From: Candidatus Accumulibacter appositus
GTDB lineage: Bacteria; Pseudomonadota; Gammaproteobacteria; Burkholderiales; Rhodocyclaceae
Direction of reading: 5' to 3'
DNA: 64,000 nucleotides
Assembly: GCA_000585055.1 (NCBI GenBank)
Contig: JEMX01000007.1
Span: forward strand, 49,922-113,921
Made by a program: the position numbers and the translations under genes
Notes under the pieces: generated by a model
Databases searched by the model: none
Told to the model about the DNA's origin: nothing
Seen by the model: only the letters and a program-made list of their open reading frames with translations
Part shown: piece by piece, positions 1 to 8,501 of the stretch
Layout of the letters: the number at the start of each line of letters is the position of its first letter
Numbering within the stretch: the stretch's first letter is position 1

Positions 1-407
1 ATCAGCTCGCGATTGGCTTGCTGCTGCTCCACCAGTCGCTCTTCCCGGCTTGCCCTGAGCTGCTGATCGATCGGCCACAATTCAACCAACAGGCTGGCGT
101 GCGGGGTATCGACCGGGTTCACCGTGCAGTTCAGCGGCAACAGCTCGCCAGCAGTGAGGCGCAGATCGATGTTCTGCCCGCTGTAGTCCCAACCATGGTT
201 CAGCGCACTATCGAGCGCCGCCAGGAAGCGCGGTGGGCAGTCGATGACGCCAGCCAGCGGGCAACCGACGAAGACCTTGCTGCTGATTGCCAGTAGATTC
301 TCGGCGGCCGGATTCATGTGCCGGATAGCCAGATTCTCGTCAAGCAGGATGACCGCCGACGAAAGCAGGTCAAGCCCACCGAAGGAATTCGAGGAAGTTT
401 CAGACAT
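1..407 (-). CDS. glnL: Nitrogen regulation sensor kinase NtrB (GlnL), N-terminal part
   Basis: The gene runs off the left edge, so only about 135 N-terminal residues are present, starting MSETSSN at 407. What is visible reads as a single PAS domain (VILLDENLAIRHMNPAAENLL, then the core and the LLPLNCTVNP strand), followed by a Gln/Arg-rich linker heading towards the missing HisKA domain. This is the N-terminal layout of NtrB, the cytoplasmic kinase/phosphatase that controls NtrC in response to PII. Identification rests on the PAS sequence and on position downstream of glnA in the same direction, the usual glnA-ntrB-ntrC order. The kinase core cannot be checked here. Confidence 0.8.
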   Translation of the reverse strand, partial: MSETSSNSFGGLDLLSSAVILLDENLAIRHMNPAAENLLAISSKVFVGCPLAGVIDCPPRFLAALDSALNHGWDYSGQNIDLRLTAGELLPLNCTVNPVDTPHASLLVELWPIDQQLRASREERLVEQQQANREL

Positions 408-465
408 GGCTGGTGAGGGGCCTTGCAGGTGTCCCGCCTGCGAATCGTGAATCAAGAATCATGAC

Positions 466-945
466 TCAGCGCAGATTGGCAATCTCTTTGCCGATGGCCT
501 CGATATTGCGCTCGTGCAGCGCCACTTTGTCCTTGTAGGGCTGCAGCCGCTCCTCCACCTTGCCGCCACTGATCCCACCACCTTGCATGCGCTCGTTGGG
601 AAGCACCGTGGCCTCCTGCTCGGCGAGCGCTTTTTTTGCCTGCTCGGCGTACTTCTGCTCGGCCGCGAGTTCGGTTTCGAGAATCCGGCGGCGGTCGTCG
701 TCGCGTGACTTCTGCGTTTGGTTGTCGACTTTCGGGAAGTTGCTGGGTGTTGGCGTGCGCGCTGCCTTCGGAGCCGGCGCCACATTGACCGGGTCGAGAA
801 CGAGCTTTCTGCATTTGCTAGTGGGAACATTCGAGTAGGTCGTCCGCCCATCGACGTCGCACTTGTAGATGTCCTGCCCGTGTGCCGGCCATGCCAGCAG
901 TGAAAGCAGTGCTGCGCTCGAAACAAACAGGTCTTGCGCTTTCAT
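466..945 (-). CDS. DUF4124-type periplasmic protein
   Basis: A protein of 159 residues. A signal peptide is clear (KAQDLFVSSAALLSLLAWPAHGQ), followed directly by DIYKCDVDGRTTYSN, the hallmark of DUF4124. The middle is proline/alanine-rich, and the C-terminal half is charged and probably helical or coiled coil (EQKYAEQAKKALAEQEA). I chose the ATG at 945 because AGGA sits 6 bases upstream; an upstream start at 969 would add eight residues before the signal peptide. Small DUF4124 proteins lie between glnA and ntrB in several betaproteobacteria, and this one fits that position. Its function is unknown. Confidence 0.75.
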   Translation of the reverse strand: MKAQDLFVSSAALLSLLAWPAHGQDIYKCDVDGRTTYSNVPTSKCRKLVLDPVNVAPAPKAARTPTPSNFPKVDNQTQKSRDDDRRRILETELAAEQKYAEQAKKALAEQEATVLPNERMQGGGISGGKVEERLQPYKDKVALHERNIEAIGKEIANLR

Positions 946-1077
946 CGTCGTCCTATTCCTTGGTCGCAACCCGCCACCCGACGGCCTTGGGCTCGCATCA
1001 TGTCGATTCGCAAGTCAGACGCGAGTGTATTGGATGACCCGAACTAATACAAACGCGCAAGCCGGTCTATTGGCAGA

Positions 1078-1105
1078 CAAAAAAAAGGACGGGCAAGCCC
1101 GTCCT
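1078..1105 (-). terminator. Rho-independent terminator of glnA
   Basis: An 8-bp perfect stem (GGACGGGC/GCCCGTCC, 1087-1104) with a 2-base loop is followed, on the minus strand, by a run of T residues. It lies about 20 bases past the glnA stop codon, so much glnA transcription should stop before the DUF4124 gene and ntrB. Confidence 0.85.
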
Positions 1106-1123
1106 CTTCTCTGCAGCACCTGA

Positions 1124-2539
1124 TCAGCAGCTGTAGTACAGATCGAACTCGACCGGGTGAGTGGTCATGCGAACCTTGTTGACCTCGTCCATCTTCAGTT
1201 CGATGAAGGCGTCGATCCACTCGTCCGAAAAAACACCGCCACGGGTCAGAAACTCGCGATCCACGTCGAGCGCGGCAAGCGCTTCTTCCAGGCTGGCGCA
1301 AACGGTCGGGATTTTGGCGTCTTCCTCCGGCGGCAGATCGTAGAGGTTCTTGTCCGCAGGATCCCCGGGATGAATCTTGTTCTGGATGCCATCAAGGCCG
1401 GCCATCAGCAGCGCCGCAAAGCACAGGTAGGGGTTGGCGATCGGATCGGGGAAACGCGTTTCGATGCGCCGCGCCTTGTCGGACGCGACGTGCGGCACGC
1501 GGATCGAAGCGGAACGGTTCTTGGCCGAATACGCCAGCTTGGTCGGCGCCTCGTAGTGCGGCACCAGGCGCTTGTACGAGTTGGTACCCGGGTTGGTAAT
1601 CGCATTCAGCGCCTTGGCGTGCTTGATGATCCCGCCGATATAGAACAAGGCCGTTTCCGACAGGCCGGCGTAGCCGTTGCCGGCAAACATGTTCTTGCCG
1701 TCTTTCCAGATCGACTGGTGAACGTGCATTCCGGAACCATTGTCACCGACAATAGGCTTGGGCATGAAGGTTGCCGTCTTGCCGTACTGATGGGCGACGT
1801 TGTGCACCACGTACTTCAACTGCTGCGTCCAGTCCGCGCGCTTGACCAAGGTGTTGAACACGGTACCGATCTCGCACTGCCCGGCAGTGGCGACTTCGTG
1901 GTGATGCACTTCGACCGGCACGCCGATCGACTCCAGGGTCAGCACCATTGCCGAGCGGATGTCATGCAGGCTATCGACCGGAGGGACCGGGAAATAACCG
2001 CCCTTGACGCCCGGACGATGGCCGCTACCGCCCTCACCCTCGGATTTTTCGCCACTCGCCCAAGCCGCTTCGTCCGAGTAGATCTTCAGCGAACAACCCG
2101 ACATGTCGACGTTCCAGGCCACCGAGTCGAAAACAAAGAACTCGGGCTCAGGACCGAAATACGCCGTATCGCCGACCCCGGAGGACTTGAGATAGGCTTC
2201 GGCGCGCTTGGCGATCGAGCGTGGATCGCGGTCGTAGCCACGACCGTCGGCCGGATCGACGACATCGCAGGTCAGGACGAGGGTCGTTTCGTCGAAGAAG
2301 GGGTCGATGTAGGCAGTGCTCGGATCGGGCATCAACTGCATGTCCGAGGCCTGAATACCCTTCCAGCCCGAAATCGACGAGCCATCGAAAGCGTGCCCAT
2401 TTTCGAACTTGTCTTCGTCGAAAGCGCTGACCGGCACGGTTACGTGCTGCTCCTTGCCACGGGTATCGGTAAAGCGGAAGTCGACGAACTTTGCTTCGTT
2501 TTCCTTGACCATGTTGATCACGTCTTGCGGGCTTGCCAT
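1124..2539 (-). CDS. glnA: Glutamine synthetase, type I
   Basis: A cytoplasmic dodecameric enzyme that makes glutamine from glutamate, ammonia and ATP. At 471 residues it has the usual length of GS-I. Visible family blocks are the N-terminal beta-grasp ([18 protein letters not shown]), [18 protein letters not shown] with metal-binding glutamates, [10 protein letters not shown], and [12 protein letters not shown]. The adenylylation tyrosine is present in NLYDLPPEE near residue 400, so the enzyme should be controlled by GlnE. The ATG at 2539 has AGGAGA upstream; an in-frame start at 2569 would add ten residues unlike any GS. Upstream lie a sigma-54 promoter and two NtrC-type boxes. Confidence 0.97.
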   Translation of the reverse strand: MASPQDVINMVKENEAKFVDFRFTDTRGKEQHVTVPVSAFDEDKFENGHAFDGSSISGWKGIQASDMQLMPDPSTAYIDPFFDETTLVLTCDVVDPADGRGYDRDPRSIAKRAEAYLKSSGVGDTAYFGPEPEFFVFDSVAWNVDMSGCSLKIYSDEAAWASGEKSEGEGGSGHRPGVKGGYFPVPPVDSLHDIRSAMVLTLESIGVPVEVHHHEVATAGQCEIGTVFNTLVKRADWTQQLKYVVHNVAHQYGKTATFMPKPIVGDNGSGMHVHQSIWKDGKNMFAGNGYAGLSETALFYIGGIIKHAKALNAITNPGTNSYKRLVPHYEAPTKLAYSAKNRSASIRVPHVASDKARRIETRFPDPIANPYLCFAALLMAGLDGIQNKIHPGDPADKNLYDLPPEEDAKIPTVCASLEEALAALDVDREFLTRGGVFSDEWIDAFIELKMDEVNKVRMTTHPVEFDLYYSC

Positions 2540-2604
2540 TGCAGATCTCCTGAACAGGTGCCGGCTCAACCGGCGGCAGTAGAAAATAGGTACGAGGGAA
2601 ATGA

Positions 2605-2622
2605 GAGCAGAAAACGTGCCAA
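2605..2622 (-). promoter_or_regulatory. Sigma-54 (-24/-12) promoter of glnA
   Basis: On the minus strand the sequence reads TTGGCACGTTTTCTGCTC, with the invariant GG and GC separated by exactly 10 bases (GG at 2620-2619, GC at 2608-2607). This is close to the consensus. The predicted transcript start, near 2595, leaves a leader of about 55 bases. Confidence 0.88.
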
Positions 2623-2683
2623 CTCATGCCCTGCGGGGTTTTTATTGTGCCACAAGCCGATTTCGCGTTCTTGGGCTTTTTCT

Positions 2684-2700
2684 CGCACCACGATAGTGCA
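2684..2700. promoter_or_regulatory. NtrC-type binding box 1 (glnA)
   Basis: GCACC-N5-AGTGC (2685-2699) differs by one base from the palindromic NtrC consensus GCACC-N5-GGTGC. It is centred about 95 bases upstream of the predicted glnA transcript start. Confidence 0.75.
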
Positions 2701-2714
2701 AATACCAAAAGCGA

Positions 2715-2731
2715 CGCACTCTTCCGGTGCG
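2715..2731. promoter_or_regulatory. NtrC-type binding box 2 (glnA)
   Basis: GCACT-N5-GGTGC (2716-2730) differs by one base from the NtrC consensus. Its centre is 31 bases from box 1, three helical turns, as in the paired enhancer sites of enteric glnA. Confidence 0.75.
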
Positions 2732-2846
2732 CAGCAGCCGACTCGAACGCACTCGCGCAGCGACCTTCGGCGCGCGCAAGGGAGCGGTCAACGCCCATTT
2801 CTCGGTTTATACTGCGCCCCTTGTGCAACTACACTCGGCGGGTGCC

Positions 2847-3296
2847 ATGGGAAGATTGACCGATCTGCTGCAGCTGGCTCAGGAACGCGGACGCGAGCTG
2901 GGCCTCCCCTACGCGGGCGCACTGACACCGCAGGAAGCCCACGAGGTGTGGCAACTGGCACCGGGAGCCAAGCTGGTCGATGTGCGCACGCGCGCCGAGT
3001 GGGATTGGGTCGGACGTATCCCCGGCGCGATCGAGATCGAGTGGCTGAGCTACCCCGACAACAAGCCGAACAACCATTTCGTGGCGCAACTCAAGAAGCA
3101 GGTCGATCGCGAAGCGCTGCTAATGTTCATCTGCCGCAGCGGTGCACGTTCGCACAATGCGGCAGCACTGGCCAGCCAGGAGGCGCAGGCCGATTGCTAC
3201 AACGTGCTCGAGGGCTTCGAGGGTGACAAGGACGCCAAGGGCCAACGCGGCAAGATTGGCGGTTGGCGTCACGCCGGCCTGCCCTGGCGTAGCTGA
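2847..3296 (+). CDS. Single-domain rhodanese-like protein
   Basis: A cytoplasmic protein of 149 residues. The C-terminal 110 residues are one rhodanese domain: KLVDVRTRAEWDWVGRIPGA and the active-site loop FICRSGARS, whose cysteine would carry the persulfide or bind another anion. The N-terminal 30 residues are helical. I took the ATG at 2847; upstream in-frame codons run into the glnA control region. It is the first gene of an operon with nadA 63 bases downstream. The sulfur acceptor is unknown; a role in supplying sulfur to the NadA Fe-S cluster is only a thought prompted by the neighbourhood. Confidence 0.85.
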   Translation: MGRLTDLLQLAQERGRELGLPYAGALTPQEAHEVWQLAPGAKLVDVRTRAEWDWVGRIPGAIEIEWLSYPDNKPNNHFVAQLKKQVDREALLMFICRSGARSHNAAALASQEAQADCYNVLEGFEGDKDAKGQRGKIGGWRHAGLPWRS

Positions 3297-3359
3297 ACTT
3301 TTTTCCGCCAGCCCGGTCTGGGCTCTGTGCGATTGCCCCGAGTGTCCGAGTACCCGAAC

Positions 3360-4457
3360 ATGCCAACTGCCACCATCAGCTTCGACAAATTCAACCAGTT
3401 GCAGGACGACGCCTGTCATCAGCGCATTCGCGCCGCCCGCGAACGGCTCGGCAACAAGGCCGTGCTGCTCTGCCACCACTACCAGCGCGCCGATGTCTAT
3501 CAGTACGCGGACCTCACCGGCGACTCGCTGAAACTCGCTCGCCTGGCGTCGCAGACCGAAGCGCAGTACATCGTCTTCTGCGGCGTTCATTTCATGGCCG
3601 AAGTCGCCGACATCATGTCGCAGCCGGGGCAGACGGCCATTCTCCCCGACCTCGCCGCTGGCTGCTCGATGGCCGACATGGCCAATCTTGCCAAGGTCGA
3701 ACGCTGCTGGCGGGAACTCGGCGAAGTGCTCGACGTTGACCAGCAGGTGACGCCGGTGACCTACATCAATTCGGCTGCCGATCTCAAGGCTTTCTGCGGC
3801 GCCCACGGCGGCATCGTGTGCACCTCCTCGAACGCCGGGACGATTGCCACCTGGGCCTTCGGGCGTCGGGAAAAGATCCTCTTCTTCCCCGACCAGCACC
3901 TCGGGCGCTGGACTGGCCACAAGATGGGCATCGCCCTCGACGAGATGGAAGTCTGGGATCCCGACCTCGAAATGGGCGGCCTCAGCGTCGAGCAAATCAG
4001 GCACGCGAAACTGCTGCTCTGGAAAGGCCATTGCTCGGTGCACCAGATGTTCCAGCCGGCGCACATCCTGCGGTTCCGCAACCAGCATCCCGACGGACTG
4101 GTCATTTCGCACCCCGAATGCAGCTTCGAGGTCTGCCGGCAGTCCGATTTCGTCGGCTCCACCGAACACATCGTGCGCACCATCAAGGAAGCCAGCCCGA
4201 ACACCCGCTGGCTGGTCGGCACCGAACTCAATCTGGTCAACCGTCTGGCCGAAGAAGTCCGTCACGAAGGCAAGATCGTCCAGTTCATGGCGCCAACGGT
4301 GTGCATGTGCTCGACCATGCAGCGCATCGACCCGCAACACCTGGCGTGGACGCTGGAGAATCTCGCCGACGGCAAGGTGGTCAACCCAATCCAGGTTCCC
4401 GAGCACGAGGCCGAACTCGCCAAAGTGGCGCTGGAGCGGATGCTCACCGTATCCTGA
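3360..4457 (+). CDS. nadA: Quinolinate synthase A
   Basis: Condenses iminoaspartate with dihydroxyacetone phosphate to quinolinate, the first ring of NAD. The 365-residue protein shows the NadA signature blocks LLCHHYQRADVYQYAD, FCGVHFMAE, SNAGTIATWA, HPECSFEV and PTVCMCSTM. These hold the three cysteines that ligate the oxygen-sensitive [4Fe-4S] cluster (in FCGV, PECS and a cysteine of CMC). The start is uncertain: I prefer ATG 3360 (MPTATISF); an upstream GTG at 3327 would add eleven residues. No strong ribosome site is visible for either. Partners nadB and nadC are not in this window. Confidence 0.95.
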   Translation: MPTATISFDKFNQLQDDACHQRIRAARERLGNKAVLLCHHYQRADVYQYADLTGDSLKLARLASQTEAQYIVFCGVHFMAEVADIMSQPGQTAILPDLAAGCSMADMANLAKVERCWRELGEVLDVDQQVTPVTYINSAADLKAFCGAHGGIVCTSSNAGTIATWAFGRREKILFFPDQHLGRWTGHKMGIALDEMEVWDPDLEMGGLSVEQIRHAKLLLWKGHCSVHQMFQPAHILRFRNQHPDGLVISHPECSFEVCRQSDFVGSTEHIVRTIKEASPNTRWLVGTELNLVNRLAEEVRHEGKIVQFMAPTVCMCSTMQRIDPQHLAWTLENLADGKVVNPIQVPEHEAELAKVALERMLTVS

Positions 4458-4485
4458 CACCTTCGGCCCGCCAGCCCGGAACCCG

Positions 4486-4872
4486 ATGACCGCCGACCAG
4501 CACCCGTCTCGCCGCCGCCTGCGCATTTTCGGCATCCGGAATTGCGACACGATGAAGAAGGCGTTCGCCTGGCTGGCCGATCACGGCATTGCCTGTGACT
4601 TCGTCGACTATCGCAAGGCGGGCATCAGCGTCGACCAACTCGCCGACTGGAGCCGCCGCGCCAGCTGGGAGCTGCTGCTCAACAAGCGCGGCACGACCTG
4701 GAGGCGGCTTGCGGACGACGAGCGCGCCGACCTCGACGAAGCCAGGGCGCTGATGCTGATGGCCGCGCACCCCGGCCTGATCAAACGTCCGCTGATCGAT
4801 ACCGGGGACGCCTTGCTGATCGGCTTTGATCCTGAACACTACGCCAGCCGCTTTTTGGCAACGGACCGATGA
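4486..4872 (+). CDS. ArsC/Spx/YffB-family thioredoxin-fold protein
   Basis: A protein of 128 residues with the YffB-type active region GIRNCDTMKKAFAWL near the N-terminus, then FVDYRKAGIS, LLNKRGTTWRRL and KRPLIDTGDALLIGF. This set defines the ArsC-like clade often called YffB. The single redox cysteine lies in NCDT; the downstream arginine (KRPL) is the conserved oxyanion-contact residue of ArsC. True arsenate reduction is not supported by context: there are no ars genes nearby. The gene overlaps hslO by 4 bases (ATGA), so the two are translationally coupled. Confidence 0.85.
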   Translation: MTADQHPSRRRLRIFGIRNCDTMKKAFAWLADHGIACDFVDYRKAGISVDQLADWSRRASWELLLNKRGTTWRRLADDERADLDEARALMLMAAHPGLIKRPLIDTGDALLIGFDPEHYASRFLATDR

Positions 4873-5744
4873 CCAACGACACCCTCTGCCCCTTTCTGCT
4901 CGACGAACTCGACATCGCGGGGGCCGTTGTCCGCCTGGGACCTGCCTGGCGGCAGATGCTCGACAGGCGCGACTATCCGGCACCGGTCGCCCGCCTGCTT
5001 GGAGAAATGACCGCCACCACCCTGTTGCTCGGCGGCAAGCTCAAACAAGCCGGCCGGCTGAGCATCCAGCTGCGCGGCAACGGCGCACTCTCGCTGCTGG
5101 TCATCGATTGCAACGAAGAATTGCAGATCCGCGGCATGGCCAAATGCGCCGCCGCGATCGAAGACGGCTCGGCGGCGGAGCTGCTAGGCGACGGGCAGCT
5201 GCAACTGGTACTCGACATGGCGTCGATGCGCGAGCCCTACCAAAGCATCGTGCCGCTCGTCGGCGACAGCATCGCCGAAATCTTCGAACACTACCTGGGG
5301 CAGTCCGATCAGCAGCCCGCGCGCCTGTTTCTCACCGCTTCCGCGGACGGCGCGGCCGGACTCTTCCTGCAGCGTCTGCCGACTGCCGAGCAGCGCGACG
5401 CCGACGGCTGGACGCGCATCGAGGCGCTTGCCGCAACGGTCAAGCCGAGCGAGCTACTCTCGCTGCCCGCCGAAGAACTGCTGCTGCGTCTCTTTGGCGA
5501 GGAAACGGTGCGCCTTTTTCCAGCCAGGCCGGTCACTCACAACTGCCCGGAGGACTGGGACAAAGTGCGTTCGCTGCTGCTTTCGCTCGGCCGCGAAGAG
5601 GTCTATGCGACGCTCCGCGAGCAGGGCGAAGTGCTGATCAAGGACGACATCTGCAATCGTCAATACCGTTTCGACGCGCAGGCGATCGAGAAGCTTTTCG
5701 CTGCCCACCCGTCTGCCGCCGATACGCCACCGACAGTCCACTGA
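4869..5744 (+). CDS. hslO: Hsp33 chaperonin with a degenerate zinc/redox switch
   Basis: A 291-residue protein whose N-terminal 230 residues match the Hsp33 fold (LLGEMTATTLLLGGKLK, LSIQLRGNGALSLLVIDCN, YYLGQSDQQPA-like region). Classical Hsp33 ends with CxC and CxxC motifs that bind zinc and sense oxidants. Here the linker reads THNCPED and the second site DDICNRQYRFD, so only two of the four cysteines remain, with His and Asp roughly where partners would be. The rest of the redox domain (SLGREEV, EQGEVLIK) is conserved. It is probably a holdase, but redox control may be altered or lost. Last gene of the operon that starts at 2847. Confidence 0.88.
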   Translation: MTNDTLCPFLLDELDIAGAVVRLGPAWRQMLDRRDYPAPVARLLGEMTATTLLLGGKLKQAGRLSIQLRGNGALSLLVIDCNEELQIRGMAKCAAAIEDGSAAELLGDGQLQLVLDMASMREPYQSIVPLVGDSIAEIFEHYLGQSDQQPARLFLTASADGAAGLFLQRLPTAEQRDADGWTRIEALAATVKPSELLSLPAEELLLRLFGEETVRLFPARPVTHNCPEDWDKVRSLLLSLGREEVYATLREQGEVLIKDDICNRQYRFDAQAIEKLFAAHPSAADTPPTVH

Positions 5745-5949
5745 CCGAAAGTGGCCAGGACGGCGCACTTTTCAGACCGCCCTTAAATCACGCGGAACGA
5801 ACGCTTGCCGTAGTTGACGCACGCTCGGGCCTCGCCGACACCCATTTTGGTGTCAACAACCGCCATGACTGTCGGAAAATTTTACACCCAAGCAAGAAAT
5901 AGCAGGGCGGAACACGACTATCGACATGCTTTAACACACCATTTTAACT

Positions 5950-5967
5950 TAGGCACATTTTCTGCTT
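5950..5967 (+). promoter_or_regulatory. Sigma-54-type promoter upstream of PEP-CTERM gene
   Basis: TAGGCACATTTTCTGCTT has GG (5952-5953) and GC (5964-5965) separated by 10 bases. The 307-base gap 5745-6051 holds no gene; apart from this element I see only a short inverted repeat, GACACC/GGTGTC, around 5838-5855. The predicted leader is about 75 bases. Confidence 0.7.
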
Positions 5968-6051
5968 CGAACGCTCAGAGCCACCCTGATCATGGCTCCC
6001 ATCAAAGATGATTCGCTTCCTATCTTTCCTTTGAATTTGGGGGACTACAGT

Positions 6052-6645
6052 ATGAGAAAAAGTCTTGCTTTGCTCATCACCTCTCTCGGTGTTCTACCCG
6101 TCGCGGCGAACGCCTTCCCCATCGCCAGCACCGGCGAAGGTCTCAGCGTCCTGGTAGGTAGCACCAATCCGATAATAGCCACCTACCAAGGCAACTCGGC
6201 GGCATTCAGCAACGACCTCTACCTGATGCGCGACGCCTCCGGAAACCCGGGGGATGATGGGATCCTCGCGAACGACCTGTTCATATTCAATAACCACGCC
6301 ACGAGCGTCGGGAGTACGCTTAGTCTCGGTTCGTTTGCAGTGGGCACCGAACTGATATTTCGTCTGCATGTGAACAACACAGGCCATGATTTCTTCACCG
6401 GCCCCGCCAGCCGCAACCCCGACAGCCATGAGCACGCACGCGTGGAGGAAAACTGGCAGGTCAATGAGACACTGGTAAGCTTCGAGGATCTCTTCAACGG
6501 CCCCTTCGTTTACAACGACCTCAGCTTCTCGTTTACCAATACTCAGACCACGCCACCCGACCCTACCGTTCCCGAACCCACGTCACTCGCGTTGCTTGGT
6601 ATTGGCCTCGCGGGTCTGCGCGCGCTACGCCGCTACCGGAGTTGA
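6052..6645 (+). CDS. PEP-CTERM sorting domain protein
   Basis: An exported protein of 197 residues. The signal peptide MRKSLALLITSLGVLPVAANA is clear. The C-terminal tail VPEPTSLALLGIGLAGL plus RALRRYR is the full PEP-CTERM tripartite signal (PEP motif, hydrophobic helix, basic end), which is cleaved by an EpsH/XrtB-type exosortase. The middle is polar, beta-rich and low in cysteine, and matches no domain I recognise. I chose ATG 6052 because it starts the signal peptide and follows a GGGGG-rich ribosome site; the longer frame from 5992 puts 20 polar residues before it. Sigma-54 promoter 100 bases upstream. Confidence 0.88.
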   Translation: MRKSLALLITSLGVLPVAANAFPIASTGEGLSVLVGSTNPIIATYQGNSAAFSNDLYLMRDASGNPGDDGILANDLFIFNNHATSVGSTLSLGSFAVGTELIFRLHVNNTGHDFFTGPASRNPDSHEHARVEENWQVNETLVSFEDLFNGPFVYNDLSFSFTNTQTTPPDPTVPEPTSLALLGIGLAGLRALRRYRS

Positions 6646-6764
6646 TTCGCCAGCTGTCGAAGTTTACTTTTTCGCCCTGCACGACGGCGGCCCAAGGCCG
6701 CCGGCCGCCATTCGAATGCTCGCGGTGCACTGGCTGAGCTCTCACCAGTGCGACAAGTCGCCAC

Positions 6765-8183
6765 TCAGAGCACCTTGCCGGGATTCATCAAGCCTTGCGG
6801 ATCGAGGCTGCGCTTGATAGCGCGCATCATCTCGATCTCGACCGGGCTCTTGTAGCGGCGCAGTTCGTCGCGCTTCAACTGCCCGATGCCGTGTTCGGCG
6901 CTGATGCTGCCGCCGAGTTCGTGAACCAGCTCATAGACGATGCGGTTGACTGCCGGCTGCGCGGCGATGAAGACGGCGTTCTCGCCGGCCGCCGGCTTCG
7001 ACTGGTTGTAGTGCAGGTTGCCGTCACCGATGTGCCCGAAAGCGACGATGCGGATCTCCGGAAAAGCTTGCTCGAGCTCGCGACCGGCGCGTTCGACGAA
7101 CTCCGGGATGCGCGAAATCGGCACCGAAACGTCGTGCTTGATGCTCAGGCCTTCGCTCTTCTGCGCCTCGCCAATGTTCTCGCGCAGGGCCCACAGACGT
7201 CGCGCTTGCTCGCCGCTCTGCGCAACGACCGCGTCGCTGATCGTGCCGCTTTCGAGGGCTTCGCCGAGGAAGGCTTCGAGCGCCTGCCGTCGCGACTGAT
7301 CGTCGTCACCGCCGGAGAGCTCGACGAGCACATACCAGGGGCTTGCCGAGAAGCGCGCCTGCGAATTCGGAAAATGCTTGCGCACCAGGCCAAGAGCGAT
7401 GTCCGAGACCAGCTCGCAGGCGGTCAGCAGCGCGCCGAAGCGGTCCTGCAGGTCGGCCAGCAGACGCACCGCCTGCGCCGGCGAAGCAATCGCCAACCAG
7501 GCCGTCGCCGTTGCCCGCGGCAGGGGAAATAGCTTCAGAACGGCGGCGGTGATGATCCCCAGCGTGCCTTCGGCGCCGATGAACAACTGCTTCAGATCGT
7601 AGCCGGTGTTGTCCTTGCGCAGGCCGCGCAAGCCATCCCAGATCTCGCCGCTGGGCAGGACTACCTCCAGGCCGAGGGTCAACTCGCGCGTATTGCCGTA
7701 GCGCAGGACCTGCACCCCGCCGGCATTGGTCGACAGGTTGCCGCCGATTTGACAACTGCCCTCGGCTGCCAGCGACAGCGGAAACAGGCGTCCGACCTGC
7801 GCGGCCGCTTCCTGTAGCGTCTGCAGCACGCAGCCGGCCTCGACGGTCATGGTGTTATTCGCCGCATCGATGGCCCGCAGTTGCTTGAGCCGGCTCAGAC
7901 TGATCAGCAGCGCATCGCCATCCGGCGCCGGCGTCGCCGCACCGCAGAGGCTGGTATTACCGCCCTGCGGGACCATTGGCACGCCTGCCTGCGCGCAGGC
8001 GCGAACCACCGCCGCCACCTCGGCGGTCTTGGCCGGACGAACCACCGCAAGGGCGGCGCCGCGATAGCGCCCACGCCAGTCGCCGAGATGGGCGCTCATC
8101 GCCTCGTCCGCGGTCAGCACGTGGTCGGCGCCGACGACTTCGACAAGCTGGCTGAGCAGAGAGGCATGCTTGGCAGATTTCAC
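6765..8183 (-). CDS. FAD-linked D-2-hydroxyacid dehydrogenase (GlcD/D2HGDH family)
   Basis: A 472-residue flavoenzyme of the VAO type. The N-terminal FAD-binding domain shows VVPQGGNTSLCGAATP and GCQIGGNLSTNAGGVQVLRYGNTRE-type blocks; the C-terminal half has the substrate/metal region FGHIGDGNLHYN and the end motif SAEHGIGQLK...SLDPQGLMNPGKVL. This covers D-lactate, glycolate (GlcD) and D-2-hydroxyglutarate dehydrogenases, which sequence reading alone cannot separate. No glcE or glcF is present, which argues against glycolate oxidase. The GTG at 8183 is preceded by GAGGAG at ideal spacing; longer frames up to 8804 lack homology. Transcribed away from glk. Confidence 0.88.
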   Translation of the reverse strand: MKSAKHASLLSQLVEVVGADHVLTADEAMSAHLGDWRGRYRGAALAVVRPAKTAEVAAVVRACAQAGVPMVPQGGNTSLCGAATPAPDGDALLISLSRLKQLRAIDAANNTMTVEAGCVLQTLQEAAAQVGRLFPLSLAAEGSCQIGGNLSTNAGGVQVLRYGNTRELTLGLEVVLPSGEIWDGLRGLRKDNTGYDLKQLFIGAEGTLGIITAAVLKLFPLPRATATAWLAIASPAQAVRLLADLQDRFGALLTACELVSDIALGLVRKHFPNSQARFSASPWYVLVELSGGDDDQSRRQALEAFLGEALESGTISDAVVAQSGEQARRLWALRENIGEAQKSEGLSIKHDVSVPISRIPEFVERAGRELEQAFPEIRIVAFGHIGDGNLHYNQSKPAAGENAVFIAAQPAVNRIVYELVHELGGSISAEHGIGQLKRDELRRYKSPVEIEMMRAIKRSLDPQGLMNPGKVL

Positions 8184-8501
8184 GGCGGCTCCTCGGGTAG
8201 GCAAACGACAGGTGAACATTGTTGCCGATTGTACGGCGCTGCGCGCTGCGCTTGACAGAATGCGCGCCGAACCGACAGACTCCCGACAGGCTTGCACCCG
8301 TTCTACGGGGATCGTACGGCCTGGCAATCTGGCTCTTTGATCAGCGCGGCAAATGGTGGCGAGCTTCGGTGCCGAAATCCGGCGCCAGGATTCAACTGCC
8401 GGCCTTCGCTTACCGCCCTCCGGGCATTTTCCTCTCGAAGCTGCAGCAGCCTTGCCACACAACGGGCAAGCGTCAGCCGCACCTCTCTCCGACGGCTCCC
8501 C
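8184..8501. other. Divergent intergenic region between the dehydrogenase and glk
   Basis: 318 bases without a convincing gene. Reading frames that cross it are unconserved extensions of the two flanking genes. It must hold the promoters for both directions, but I see no clear -35/-10, sigma-54 element or operator palindrome. Confidence 0.5.

Noticed and set aside
1157..3226. Long open frame (689 codons) opposite glnA
   Set aside because: Antisense shadow of a GC-rich gene; no recognisable domain and it runs across the glnA control region.
6686..6702. GGCGGCC/GGCCGCC hairpin as terminator between the PEP-CTERM gene and the dehydrogenase
   Set aside because: Seven pairs but no T run in either direction; it is in a GC-rich stretch where such pairs are common.
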